From assembly GCF_006542275.1 (NCBI RefSeq), contig NZ_CP041217.1, positions 5,148,501-5,212,500 on the forward strand: a stretch of DNA of 64,000 nt, written 5' to 3'. Origin of the DNA: Saccharibacillus brassicae (GTDB taxonomy: Bacteria > Bacillota > Bacilli > Paenibacillales > Paenibacillaceae). The translations under genes and the position numbers were made by a program. Below the pieces are notes generated by a model that ran no database searches, was not told the DNA's origin, and saw only the letters and a program-made list of their open reading frames with translations. The stretch's first letter is position 1. The number at the start of each line of letters is the position of its first letter. Shown here in pieces: positions 32,788-40,912 of the stretch.

Positions 32788-34167
32788 ATGATGAAAAAGC
32801 AAACGTACAAATGGACGGCCGGCGTACTGCTCAGCTTGTCCGTGTTCACCGCGGCTTGTTCTTCCGGGGGTACGGAGACGACGCCGGCGAATACGGCCGA
32901 CGGCGGTTCGGCGGCCGACAGCAAAGTAGTGAAAGTGGCCTACGGCAAATGGAACGATACCGACGTATGGGGCAAATGGCTTACCGGGGTCAAAAGCGAA
33001 TTCGAACAGCAAAATCCGGGCGTCACGGTAGAACTTCAGCCGATCCAGGGCGCGCAGTACGCGACCAAAATCCCGCTGTTGATGTCCGATGCGAAGACGG
33101 CCCCGGAAGTGCTGGCCGAAGACTCGTTCATGATCAACGCCGATAGCGCGGCCGGGTATCTGGAACCGCTCGCGGTCGACGAGTGGAGCGATTGGGGCCA
33201 ATTCAACGAAGGAATCAAAGCGGCCGTTCAAGGCAAAGACGACAAAAGTTACGGCGTGCCGTTCTCGACCGACGTCCGCGGCTTGTACTACAACAAAGCG
33301 CTGTTCGAAAAAGCCGGCCTGCCCGTCCCGTGGGAACCGAAAAACTGGCAGGATATTCTGACCGCCGCGCAGGCGCTCAAAGATACGCAGCCCGACATCA
33401 TCCCGTTCTGGATGAACTCCGGCAAAGCCGGACAGGAAGCGACGACGATGCAGACGTTCGAGATGCTGCTGTACGGCACGCAGGATACGCTGTTCGAAGA
33501 CGGCAAATGGGTCACGCAGAGCCCCGGCGTCATGAGCGCCCTGCAATTTATCGACGACATTTACAGCAAGGGCCTCGGTCCGCAGCTGTCGCAGGTCATG
33601 ACCGCGCAGGCCGGGCAGGTGCTGGAGACCGACCTGATGCCAAACCAGAAAGTGGGCATCGTGCTGAACGGCAGCTGGCTGCCGGCTACATGGGCTTCGA
33701 CCGGCAGCAAGCCTTGGCCGGAAGCGCTGGACGTGTACGATTTCGTCAAAATGCCGACCGAAACCGGCCAAGCGCCCGGTTATACGTCGATGTCCGGCGG
33801 CTGGACGCTTGCGGTCGGAGCCAACTCCGCCGAGAAAGACCTCGGCTGGAAATTTATCCAGATGGCGGTCAACGAAAAGCATAACAAGACCTATGCCATG
33901 CTCGATAGCGCGCTGACGCCGCGCACCGACGTAGCCGCGGATACCGAATACGTCAATCAGCCCGGCACGCTGTATGCCAAAGCGGCCGACGTGATCGAGT
34001 ATACCCACGTTCGCCCGAGCAACTCCGATTATCCGCTCGTCTCGACCGCAATTCAGGAAACGGTCGAAAAAGTCGTGACCGGCGGAGCCGATCCGCAGGA
34101 TGCGATGACCCAATTCACGCAGAGCGTGCAGCGAAGCGTCGGGGCCGACAAAGTCATGACGAAGTAA
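32788..34167 (+). CDS. Sugar ABC transporter substrate-binding lipoprotein
   Basis: Extracytoplasmic solute-binding lipoprotein of 459 residues, family 1 (MalE-like). A lipoprotein signal with lipobox FTAACS lies at about 18-23, then a Ser/Thr/Gly linker and a two-lobe sugar-binding fold (YGKWND, VPFSTDVRGLYYNKALFEKAG, SGGWTLAVGANS). The ATG at 32788 follows AAAGGGG. It is the second gene of the GH125 operon and delivers sugar to the two permeases downstream. No ATPase gene is here, so a shared MsmX-type ATPase elsewhere is likely. Confidence 0.92.
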   Translation: MMKKQTYKWTAGVLLSLSVFTAACSSGGTETTPANTADGGSAADSKVVKVAYGKWNDTDVWGKWLTGVKSEFEQQNPGVTVELQPIQGAQYATKIPLLMSDAKTAPEVLAEDSFMINADSAAGYLEPLAVDEWSDWGQFNEGIKAAVQGKDDKSYGVPFSTDVRGLYYNKALFEKAGLPVPWEPKNWQDILTAAQALKDTQPDIIPFWMNSGKAGQEATTMQTFEMLLYGTQDTLFEDGKWVTQSPGVMSALQFIDDIYSKGLGPQLSQVMTAQAGQVLETDLMPNQKVGIVLNGSWLPATWASTGSKPWPEALDVYDFVKMPTETGQAPGYTSMSGGWTLAVGANSAEKDLGWKFIQMAVNEKHNKTYAMLDSALTPRTDVAADTEYVNQPGTLYAKAADVIEYTHVRPSNSDYPLVSTAIQETVEKVVTGGADPQDAMTQFTQSVQRSVGADKVMTK

Positions 34168-34182
34168 GCACTCCCCGCCGAT

Positions 34183-34234
34183 CCGGACAGGCGGCCGGTC
34201 GCCGGGCAAGCGGGCAGACGGGCCGCCTGTCCGG
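34183..34234 (+). promoter_or_regulatory. Strong intercistronic hairpin
   Basis: Perfect 14-base arms CCGGACAGGCGGCC and GGCCGCCTGTCCGG with a 24-base loop, between the binding-protein gene and the permease genes, with no T run. Probably an mRNA-stabilising or processing stem that keeps binding-protein message above permease message. Confidence 0.7.
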
Positions 34235-34344
34235 TGTACGGCCGGAAGAGGCGCAACATACAGGCCGTGAGCGGCCCCCGCAGGCGGACGCAAGACGGTC
34301 CGCGGCGGAGGCGGTCACGCCAGCTACCGAGGAGGAGACCGCAG

Positions 34345-35253
34345 ATGGAGACCGGACAAGCGCACAATTCCGGGATGAAGCGCCGCCGCAATGCCGAACA
34401 ATGGCGCGCATTCGTTTTTTTGTCGCCAAGCTTTGTTTTGCTGCTCGCTTTCTTTTTCGTTCCGACCCTGCTGACGTTTTATTTTGCTTTTACGAACATG
34501 GCGCTGACCGGAGCCGCGGCGGTGGACACGCAGTTTATCGGCTTTGAAAATTTCAAAAACATGTTTCAGGATGACAGCTTCCGCACTTCGGTCTGGAATA
34601 CGCTCATCTTCTTGATCTTCTCGGCGGTGATCGGCCAGCAGGTGATGGGCTTTATCATCGCGGTGCTGATGAACGGGCGCAGCCGGACGTTTCGCAGCGT
34701 GATCGGCTCGATCGTGATCGCGGGCTGGGTCGCGCCGGAAGTCGTGTGCGCGTTCGTCTGGTTCGCTTTTCTGAACGACACGGGCACGGTGAACGCTTTC
34801 TTGCAGTCGGCCGATATCAAACCGATCGCCTGGCTGTACACCTTCCCGATGGTCTCGGTCATCATCGCCAACATCTGGCACGGGACCGCTTTTTCGATGA
34901 TGGTATTCCAGGCCGCGCTCGGCGACGTGCCGCGCGAGGTGGAAGAGTCGGCCATGATCGACGGCGCGAACGCCTGGCAGCGGCTGACCCGCATCACGCT
35001 TCCGATGATCATAAGCTCCGTCACGACCAACATGGTGTTGGTCACGCTGCAAACGCTCGGTTCGTTCACGCTGATCTATGCGCTGACCGGCGGCGGGCCG
35101 GGCCTGGCGACAGAGACGCTGCCGATCTATATGTACCATCAGGCGTTCGTGAATTACCAGTTGGGCTACGGCACGGCGATCTCGCTGATGCTGCTTGTGA
35201 TCGGCATCGTCGCAAGTTTGCTCTATATGCGGATGCTTAAAGTGAAGTTGTAG
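34345..35253 (+). CDS. Sugar ABC transporter permease (MalF-like)
   Basis: A 302-residue inner-membrane permease with six predicted helices; the first is VFLSPSFVLLLAFFFVPTLL. The EAA loop that docks the ATPase reads EVEESAMIDGANAWQRLTRITLP. The start at 34345 follows GAGGAGGAG; a frame open from 34234 is Arg-rich, arises from the hairpin region and is rejected. It pairs with the next gene to form the channel of the GH125-linked importer. Confidence 0.9.
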   Translation: METGQAHNSGMKRRRNAEQWRAFVFLSPSFVLLLAFFFVPTLLTFYFAFTNMALTGAAAVDTQFIGFENFKNMFQDDSFRTSVWNTLIFLIFSAVIGQQVMGFIIAVLMNGRSRTFRSVIGSIVIAGWVAPEVVCAFVWFAFLNDTGTVNAFLQSADIKPIAWLYTFPMVSVIIANIWHGTAFSMMVFQAALGDVPREVEESAMIDGANAWQRLTRITLPMIISSVTTNMVLVTLQTLGSFTLIYALTGGGPGLATETLPIYMYHQAFVNYQLGYGTAISLMLLVIGIVASLLYMRMLKVKL

Positions 35254-35270
35254 AAAAGGAGGACAACCCG

Positions 35271-36143
35271 ATGACTACCGTCCACAAAGTTCCCCGTGTC
35301 GGAACGCGCAAGCGCAAGCCGAACCGGTACGCGGTCGCGCGCGTGCTGCCTTACCTCATCTTGAGCGTGATCGGCCTGCTGTTCCTGCTGCCGCTGTTAT
35401 GGCTCATTTTCGCGTCGTTCGACAAGGAAGCGAGCCTCGCGCTCAAGTTCCCGGTTCAGTTCACGCTCGACAACTACCGGGACACGCTCTCCAGCTCCGA
35501 GAACCGGCTGTCGTTCGCCAACGGCCTGCTGCTCGCGCTCGGGCAGGCGCTGCTCGTGGTAATCGTGGCGGGGCTGGCGTCCTATCCGCTGTCGCGCTAC
35601 CAGATGCGGTACAAACGTCCGTTCATGTACGTGATTTTGTTCGCCACGGGACTGCCGCTTACCGCGGTCATGGTGCCGGTGTACCAATTCTTCCTCTTTT
35701 TCGGAATGCAGGACTCGCTGTTTTTCACCATTTTATTCCTGACCGCTTCGGCGCTGCCGTATTCGATCTGGATGATGAAAAACTTTATGGATTCCGTGCC
35801 GCTGGAACTGGAAGAAGCGGCCTGGGTCGACGGGGCATCGGTCTGGACGACGCTGCGCCTGATCGTCGTGCCGCTGATGCTGCCAGGCATTTTCACGGTC
35901 GGAATCTTCGCTTTTTCGGGAAGCTGGGGCAATTTTCTCGTCCCGTTCATTTTGCTGCAAAGTGCGGATAAACTGCCGGCGGCCGTTACGATCTATCAGT
36001 ATTTCGGGCAAAACGGCATGGTGCAGTACGGCATGCTGGCTTCGTTCTCGGTACTGTACACGATTCCGGCCGTCGCGCTGTACGTGATCGGCCAGCGTTA
36101 TATGTCGCAGGGCTTCAGCTTCGGCGGCGCAACCAAAGGGTGA
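35271..36143 (+). CDS. Sugar ABC transporter permease (MalG-like)
   Basis: A 290-residue permease, partner of the preceding gene 17 bases upstream, with six helices after a basic N-terminus. The EAA motif LELEEAAWVDGASVWTTLRL lies in the loop before helix 5, and the end (YVIGQRYMSQGFSFGGATKG) is typical of MalG-type subunits. The ribosome site is AAAGGAGG. It is the last gene of the operon; no terminator is evident before the convergent AraC gene 31 bases on. Confidence 0.9.
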   Translation: MTTVHKVPRVGTRKRKPNRYAVARVLPYLILSVIGLLFLLPLLWLIFASFDKEASLALKFPVQFTLDNYRDTLSSSENRLSFANGLLLALGQALLVVIVAGLASYPLSRYQMRYKRPFMYVILFATGLPLTAVMVPVYQFFLFFGMQDSLFFTILFLTASALPYSIWMMKNFMDSVPLELEEAAWVDGASVWTTLRLIVVPLMLPGIFTVGIFAFSGSWGNFLVPFILLQSADKLPAAVTIYQYFGQNGMVQYGMLASFSVLYTIPAVALYVIGQRYMSQGFSFGGATKG

Positions 36144-36174
36144 GCCCGGGAGCAAGCCGCGCCCAACTGTCCCG

Positions 36175-37089
36175 CTAACCTTCCCGCATCCGCCGGATGT
36201 CCGCGCGGGGCGACAAGCCGAACAGCCGCGAATATTCGCGGCTGAACTGCGACTGGCTCTCGTAACCGACCCGAAGCGCGATCTCCGCCACGTCCGCCGA
36301 TTCCGAGAGCAGCAGGCGCCGGGCTTCCTGCAGCCGCAGCTGCTTCTGGAATTGGATCGGGCTCATGGCCGTCACTTCCTTGAACTGCCGATGCAGCGAA
36401 GACACGCTCATATGGGCAAGTTCCGCCAATTCTTGAATCCGAAACGGATCGGCGTAACGGACGAGGATATGGTCGATCACCTGCCGGACCCGCTTGGCGC
36501 TGCCGGCTTCCAGCGCCAGCTGCCGCAGCGCTTCGCCGCTCGGACCGTGCAGCACCCAGTACAGCGCTTCTTTTTTGTACAGCGGGGCGAGCGTCGGGAT
36601 ATGTTGAGGTCGGTCCAGCAGCGAGGCGAGGCGAAGCATGGCGTCCGCAAGCATCGGCTCGCTCTGGCCGACGAACAAGGCGCGCTTGGCCTGGGAGCGG
36701 CGGGGCGGGCGCAGATCGCGCTCCGTCAGCAGGTCGAGCACTTCGCCCGGCGAAAATTCGAATTTGATCGCCAGATAAGGGACGTCGGCCGCCGCTTCGG
36801 TCACCTGGCCGGTCAGCGGCAGTTCCATCGACGTGACGATATAATCGCCGGTCCCGTAGCGGAAACGTTCTTCGCCGAGCAGCACTTCTTTTTGCCCTTG
36901 CACGATCAGGCAAAACGAACTTTCGCTTACCCGCGCGATCGGCTCCGTGACAGCCGATTCGCGGATCAGGAACAGCCGCGCAATCGCGGTGTCATGTACG
37001 CCGTCCTGCAAGGCATGGCGCTGAATCAGCCGGCTCAAAGCGTGCACCGCTCCGGCTGTGTGCGTCAAAAGGGTCGTCATGCTCGTCAT
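36175..37089 (-). CDS. AraC-family regulator with AraC_N-type cupin domain
   Basis: A 304-residue regulator. The N-terminal domain, with SSFCLIVQGQKEVLLGEE and YLAIKFEFSPGEVLDL, is the AraC_N (PF06719) type. Two helix-turn-helices follow at about 205-300 (IQELAELAHMSVSSLHRQFK and VAEIALRVGYESQSQFSREY). The ATG at 37089 with AGGAGG is chosen over an open frame from 37329. It is divergent from an aldo/keto reductase, its likely target; such pairs often respond to aldehydes or oxidants. Confidence 0.88.
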   Translation of the reverse strand: MTSMTTLLTHTAGAVHALSRLIQRHALQDGVHDTAIARLFLIRESAVTEPIARVSESSFCLIVQGQKEVLLGEERFRYGTGDYIVTSMELPLTGQVTEAAADVPYLAIKFEFSPGEVLDLLTERDLRPPRRSQAKRALFVGQSEPMLADAMLRLASLLDRPQHIPTLAPLYKKEALYWVLHGPSGEALRQLALEAGSAKRVRQVIDHILVRYADPFRIQELAELAHMSVSSLHRQFKEVTAMSPIQFQKQLRLQEARRLLLSESADVAEIALRVGYESQSQFSREYSRLFGLSPRADIRRMREG

Positions 37090-37328
37090 GCGGCTTCCTC
37101 CTTTTTCTAAAAAAATTCGTCTGTGCGCTTCAACCTCTTCCGGGTTCTGTCCGATCTGTCCGATGCTTCCACTGTAACCGATGTTCGCCGCTTGAGAAAG
37201 AGCGCCGAGAGGATTGGGCAAAAACTCGCGCGAAATGGACGTCGAAACGAAGGGCGATCTATGGCATAATCGGAAGCAATCGGAAGCCGGATCGGTTGCA
37301 GCGGCTCGATAGAAGGAGGACAACAGCA

Positions 37329-38309
37329 ATGGAATATGTCAAGCTTGGACGCACGGGATTGGACGTCTCCAGATTCTGCCTCGGCTGCATGGGCTTCGGC
37401 GACGCGAAGAAATGGGTGCATCCGTGGGTGCTGAACGAAGCGGACAGCCGGCCGGTCATCCGCCAAGCGCTGGAGCTCGGTATCAACTTTTTCGATACGG
37501 CCAACGTGTATTCGCTGGGCGCCAGCGAGGAAATTCTCGGCCGGGCGATCCGCGACTACGCCAACCGCGACGAAGTGGTGCTCGCCACCAAGCTGCACGG
37601 GCGCATGCACGAAGGACCGAACGGCGCGGGCTTGTCCCGCAAAGCGATCCTGAGCGAAATCGACAAAAGCCTGGCCCGGCTCGGGACGGATTACGTCGAT
37701 TTGTATATCATTCACCGCTGGGACCCGCATACGCCGATCGAAGAGACGATGGAGGCGCTGCACGACGTGATCAAGTCCGGCAAAGCCCGCTATATCGGCG
37801 CTTCCGCCATGTACGCGTGGCAGTTCCAGAAAGCGCTGCATACGGCGGACAAGCACGGGTGGACGAAATTCGTCTCGATGCAGAACCATTTGAACCTGAT
37901 CTACCGCGAGGAAGAACGGGAAATGCTGCCGCTGTGCCGGGAAAAAGGGATCGGCGTGACGCCATACAGTCCGCTCGCTTCCGGAAGATTGACGCGCAGC
38001 GCGGCCGAGACCACGCACCGCTCGGAGACCGACCGGGTACAGAAGGCCAAATACGACGCGACCGCAGACGGCGACCGTCTGATCGTCGACCGGGTCGCGG
38101 CGCTTGCCGCCGAACGCGGCGTCCCGCGCAGCCATATCGCCTTGGCGTGGCTGCTGCAAAAAGAGCCGGTCGCGGCCCCGATCGTCGGCGCGACGAAGAT
38201 CGCCCATCTCGAAGATGCGCTCGGCGCGCTGAACGTGCAGCTGACGGCTCGGGAAGTCGCTTTTCTGGAAGAACCGTATGTGCCGCACGGGATCGTGGGA
38301 CACGAATAA
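37329..38309 (+). CDS. Aldo/keto reductase
   Basis: NADPH-dependent carbonyl reductase of the AKR barrel fold, 326 residues and cytoplasmic. The tetrad is visible: Asp in FFDTANVYS, Tyr in NVYSLGASEE, Lys in VLATKLH and His in YIIHRWDPH. The coenzyme-binding end includes IVGATKIAHLEDAL. The ATG at 37329 follows AAGGAGGA. It is divergent from an AraC regulator. The substrate could be a sugar, a keto-ester or a reactive aldehyde. Confidence 0.92.
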   Translation: MEYVKLGRTGLDVSRFCLGCMGFGDAKKWVHPWVLNEADSRPVIRQALELGINFFDTANVYSLGASEEILGRAIRDYANRDEVVLATKLHGRMHEGPNGAGLSRKAILSEIDKSLARLGTDYVDLYIIHRWDPHTPIEETMEALHDVIKSGKARYIGASAMYAWQFQKALHTADKHGWTKFVSMQNHLNLIYREEEREMLPLCREKGIGVTPYSPLASGRLTRSAAETTHRSETDRVQKAKYDATADGDRLIVDRVAALAAERGVPRSHIALAWLLQKEPVAAPIVGATKIAHLEDALGALNVQLTAREVAFLEEPYVPHGIVGHE

Positions 38310-38396
38310 GCGTCCGCCGGAACCTCTGGACAGATCTCGGTTCGAGGCATCGCGCGGCCGCCCCGGATCAGGCGCCGCGATCTCGCGGCTGCCGCT

Positions 38397-39305
38397 TCAA
38401 TCCGCCGGATCATCTCCGGAGAGAGTCCGGCGCAGCGTTTCGAGGAAAAGTTCGGCCGCGGCGGAGAACGTCTGGTGCTTGCGCCAGACAAGGTTCAAGC
38501 CGGATTCCAGCGGCGGGGCCAGCGGACGGAAACAAAGAGGGCTTTCGCGCGACGTGTTCACGATCCGGTCGAGCGCAAGCGCGCAGCCGATTCCTTCTTC
38601 GACCAGGATCGCGGCATTGTAAGCCAGATTGTACGTCGTCACGACGTTCAGCTTGTCGAAGTCTGCGCCGAACCACGCCGTAAAGCGATTCTCGGAAAAC
38701 GTCTGCTTCATCGCCTGCCGGGAACAAATGAGGGGAACGTTCATCAGGTCCGACCGATGAACGTTCTTTTTTGCGGCCAACGGGTTGTCTTTGCGCATGA
38801 CGACGCCCCACGTATCGGTATCCGGCAGAGGGAGGTAGTGGTATTTGGCTACGTCGGCCGGCTGGATCAGCACCCCGAAATCGAGCAGCCCCTGGTCAAG
38901 CCGCTCGGTCACGTCGTCTTCGTTGCCGCTGTACAGATGATACCGGATATTCGGATGGTCGGTCCGCAGTCGGCCTACAGCGCGCGCGATCCGCTTCATC
39001 GCCTGCGTCTCGCCGCCGCCGATATGCACGTCTCCGCCGATCTTCTCTTCCATCGAGCCGAATTCCGCTTCCAGCCGGTCGGCCAGTTCGACGATCTCTT
39101 CCGCCCTGCGGCGCAGCAGACGGCCTTCGTCCGTAAGGCTCAGGCGGCGGCTGCCGCGCGTGAACAGCGGTTTGCCCAACTGCCGCTCCAGGTCTTTGAG
39201 CTGCCTTGACAGCGTAGGCTGCGTGAGATGCAGCCGTTCGGCCGCTCCCGTCAGGCTGCCTTCGCGGGCGACCGCCAAAAAGTAACGCAGTACGCGGATT
39301 TCCAT
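38397..39305 (-). CDS. LysR-type transcriptional regulator
   Basis: A 302-residue LysR regulator with an N-terminal winged helix (about 1-60, LTGAAERLHLTQPTLSRQLK) and a two-lobe co-inducer domain. AGGAGG precedes the ATG. It is divergent from an MFS exporter, and a T-N11-A palindrome lies between them about 40 bases upstream of this gene, consistent with autoregulation and activation of the exporter. The inducer is unknown. Confidence 0.9.
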   Translation of the reverse strand: MEIRVLRYFLAVAREGSLTGAAERLHLTQPTLSRQLKDLERQLGKPLFTRGSRRLSLTDEGRLLRRRAEEIVELADRLEAEFGSMEEKIGGDVHIGGGETQAMKRIARAVGRLRTDHPNIRYHLYSGNEDDVTERLDQGLLDFGVLIQPADVAKYHYLPLPDTDTWGVVMRKDNPLAAKKNVHRSDLMNVPLICSRQAMKQTFSENRFTAWFGADFDKLNVVTTYNLAYNAAILVEEGIGCALALDRIVNTSRESPLCFRPLAPPLESGLNLVWRKHQTFSAAAELFLETLRRTLSGDDPAD

Positions 39306-39344
39306 CTGTGACCCTCCTTCACGGGTGTTTGTCTTTATTTATAT

Positions 39345-39361
39345 TATGCCTGATAGGCATA
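39345..39361. promoter_or_regulatory. LysR-type operator between LysR and MFS genes
   Basis: Perfect 7-3-7 dyad TATGCCT-GAT-AGGCATA, containing the T-N11-A pattern of LysR-family sites, midway in the divergent region. Confidence 0.65.
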
Positions 39362-39443
39362 GTTTACTATTTGGTATGAGTATTGGCTATATCCGTGCCG
39401 CTCGTTAAACTAAAAGTATTCGACAAACAGGAGGAATACGCTT

Positions 39444-40649
39444 ATGCCACCGCATCGACAAGACGCCTCAAAGCGCACGCCGCCGCTCGTCCCTATTCTC
39501 ATGCTCGGCGTGTTCGGCCTCCTCAATACGGAGATGGGCGTGATCGGCATCCTGCCGATGATCGCGGAGCGGTACGGCGTCAGCATCTCGGCCGCCGGCT
39601 GGGTCGTCAGCTCGTTCGCGCTGGCCGTGGCCGTATCCGGCCCGATTCTGCCGCTGCTGCTCTCGCGGATCAATCGCAAACACCTGATGCTGTTCGTGCT
39701 CGGGCTGTTTGTCGCCGGCAATCTGGTCTCGGCGTTCACTTCGAACTTTGCGGTCCTGCTGATTGCCCGGATCGTGCCTGCTTTGTTCCACCCGGTCTAC
39801 TGCTCGATGGCGTTCAGCGTCGCCGCGGAATCGGTGCCCCGGGAAGAATCGTCCCGGGCAGTCGCCAAAGTGTTCGTCGGCGTATCCGCGGGCATGGTGC
39901 TCGGCGTACCGCTCTCCAGCCTGATCGCGAACGCGGCTTCGCTGACGTACGCGATGCTGTTCTTCGCCGCCGTGACGGCGGTCGCTTTCGCCGCGACGCT
40001 GCGGTTCGTGCCGTCCATGCCGGCATCCGGCCGCCTCTCCGGCGCCGCGCAGCTGCATGTCTTGAAGCGAAGCGTCATATGGCTGTCGCTGGCCGCGGTG
40101 ATCGGCATCAACGGCGCGCTGTTTGGCCTGTACAGCTATCTGGCCGAATATTTGGAACTCGTGACGCGGTACGATTGGCGGACGATCAGCGTCATGCTGT
40201 TCGTGTACGGCTTGTCCAATATCGCCGGCAACCTGCTGGCGGGTCGTCTGTTAACCGGCAATCCGCGGCGACTGAGCCGGATTTATCCGTTTGCGCTGGG
40301 CGGCGTCTATACTTTGATGCTGCTGTTCGGGCAATCTGGCGTCGTGATGGCGGTCTTGCTCGTGCTGTGGGGCATGCTCGGCGGACTCGGCGGCAATCTG
40401 ATGCAGCATTGGATCGTGTCCGCGGCGCCGGAAGCGCCCGAATTCGCCAACGGACTGTTTCTCACTTCGGCCAATCTGGGCACAACGCTCGGAACGAGCG
40501 TATGCGGGCTGCTGCTGGCCGGGATGGACACGCGTTACGTCGTGCTCGGAGGTCTGCTGTTCGTCGTATTCGGCATGACGGCGAACGGGCTGCGCATGGC
40601 GCAGAACGGGCGCGGAGCGGCATTTCCTTTTTCAAAAAAGATCGGATAA
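39444..40649 (+). CDS. MFS transporter, DHA1-like (AraJ/YdhP type)
   Basis: A 401-residue exporter with 12 predicted helices. The first helix reads GVFGLLNTEMGVIGILPMIA, and helix 4-5 motifs IARIVPALFHPVYCSMAF and VGVSAGMVLGVPL are characteristic of the AraJ/YdhP purine or arabinose efflux-type branch. The ribosome site is CAGGAGG. Control by the divergent LysR protein is likely. Whether it exports sugars, nucleosides or drugs is not deducible. Confidence 0.88.
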   Translation: MPPHRQDASKRTPPLVPILMLGVFGLLNTEMGVIGILPMIAERYGVSISAAGWVVSSFALAVAVSGPILPLLLSRINRKHLMLFVLGLFVAGNLVSAFTSNFAVLLIARIVPALFHPVYCSMAFSVAAESVPREESSRAVAKVFVGVSAGMVLGVPLSSLIANAASLTYAMLFFAAVTAVAFAATLRFVPSMPASGRLSGAAQLHVLKRSVIWLSLAAVIGINGALFGLYSYLAEYLELVTRYDWRTISVMLFVYGLSNIAGNLLAGRLLTGNPRRLSRIYPFALGGVYTLMLLFGQSGVVMAVLLVLWGMLGGLGGNLMQHWIVSAAPEAPEFANGLFLTSANLGTTLGTSVCGLLLAGMDTRYVVLGGLLFVVFGMTANGLRMAQNGRGAAFPFSKKIG

Positions 40650-40912
40650 GCTTGGACGGGGGCGCGTAAAGCGCTTGCCGAATCGCCGGTTTACAGACTC
40701 GTTAGAAGAAGGGGTGTTCGGAACAGGTCTCGGGAACAAGTTATCCAACGCAACGGGATAGGTATTTGTTTTCCGTTCGGGCTCGACCTGTCCGATTACG
40801 ACGTGCGGCCTGCGCAGCTTGTCGCCGCCGGCGATTCCCGGTAACGCTTCCCGCCGCTATACTGAAGTCGTGAAGGAACACGATCATTCAGGTTGAATCG
40901 GGAGGTGCAAGC
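40650..40912 (+). other. Gap upstream of the GH95-type gene
   Basis: A 263-base gap with no gene. A TATACT (40858-40863) with TTCCCG 17 bases upstream is a weak promoter candidate for the GH95-type gene, and GGGAGGTG is its ribosome site. No terminator for the MFS gene is clear. Confidence 0.4.

Noticed and set aside
40663-40680. Possible cre site GTAAAGCGCTTGCC after the MFS gene
   Set aside because: Four mismatches to the consensus, including both leading bases, and no promoter beside it.
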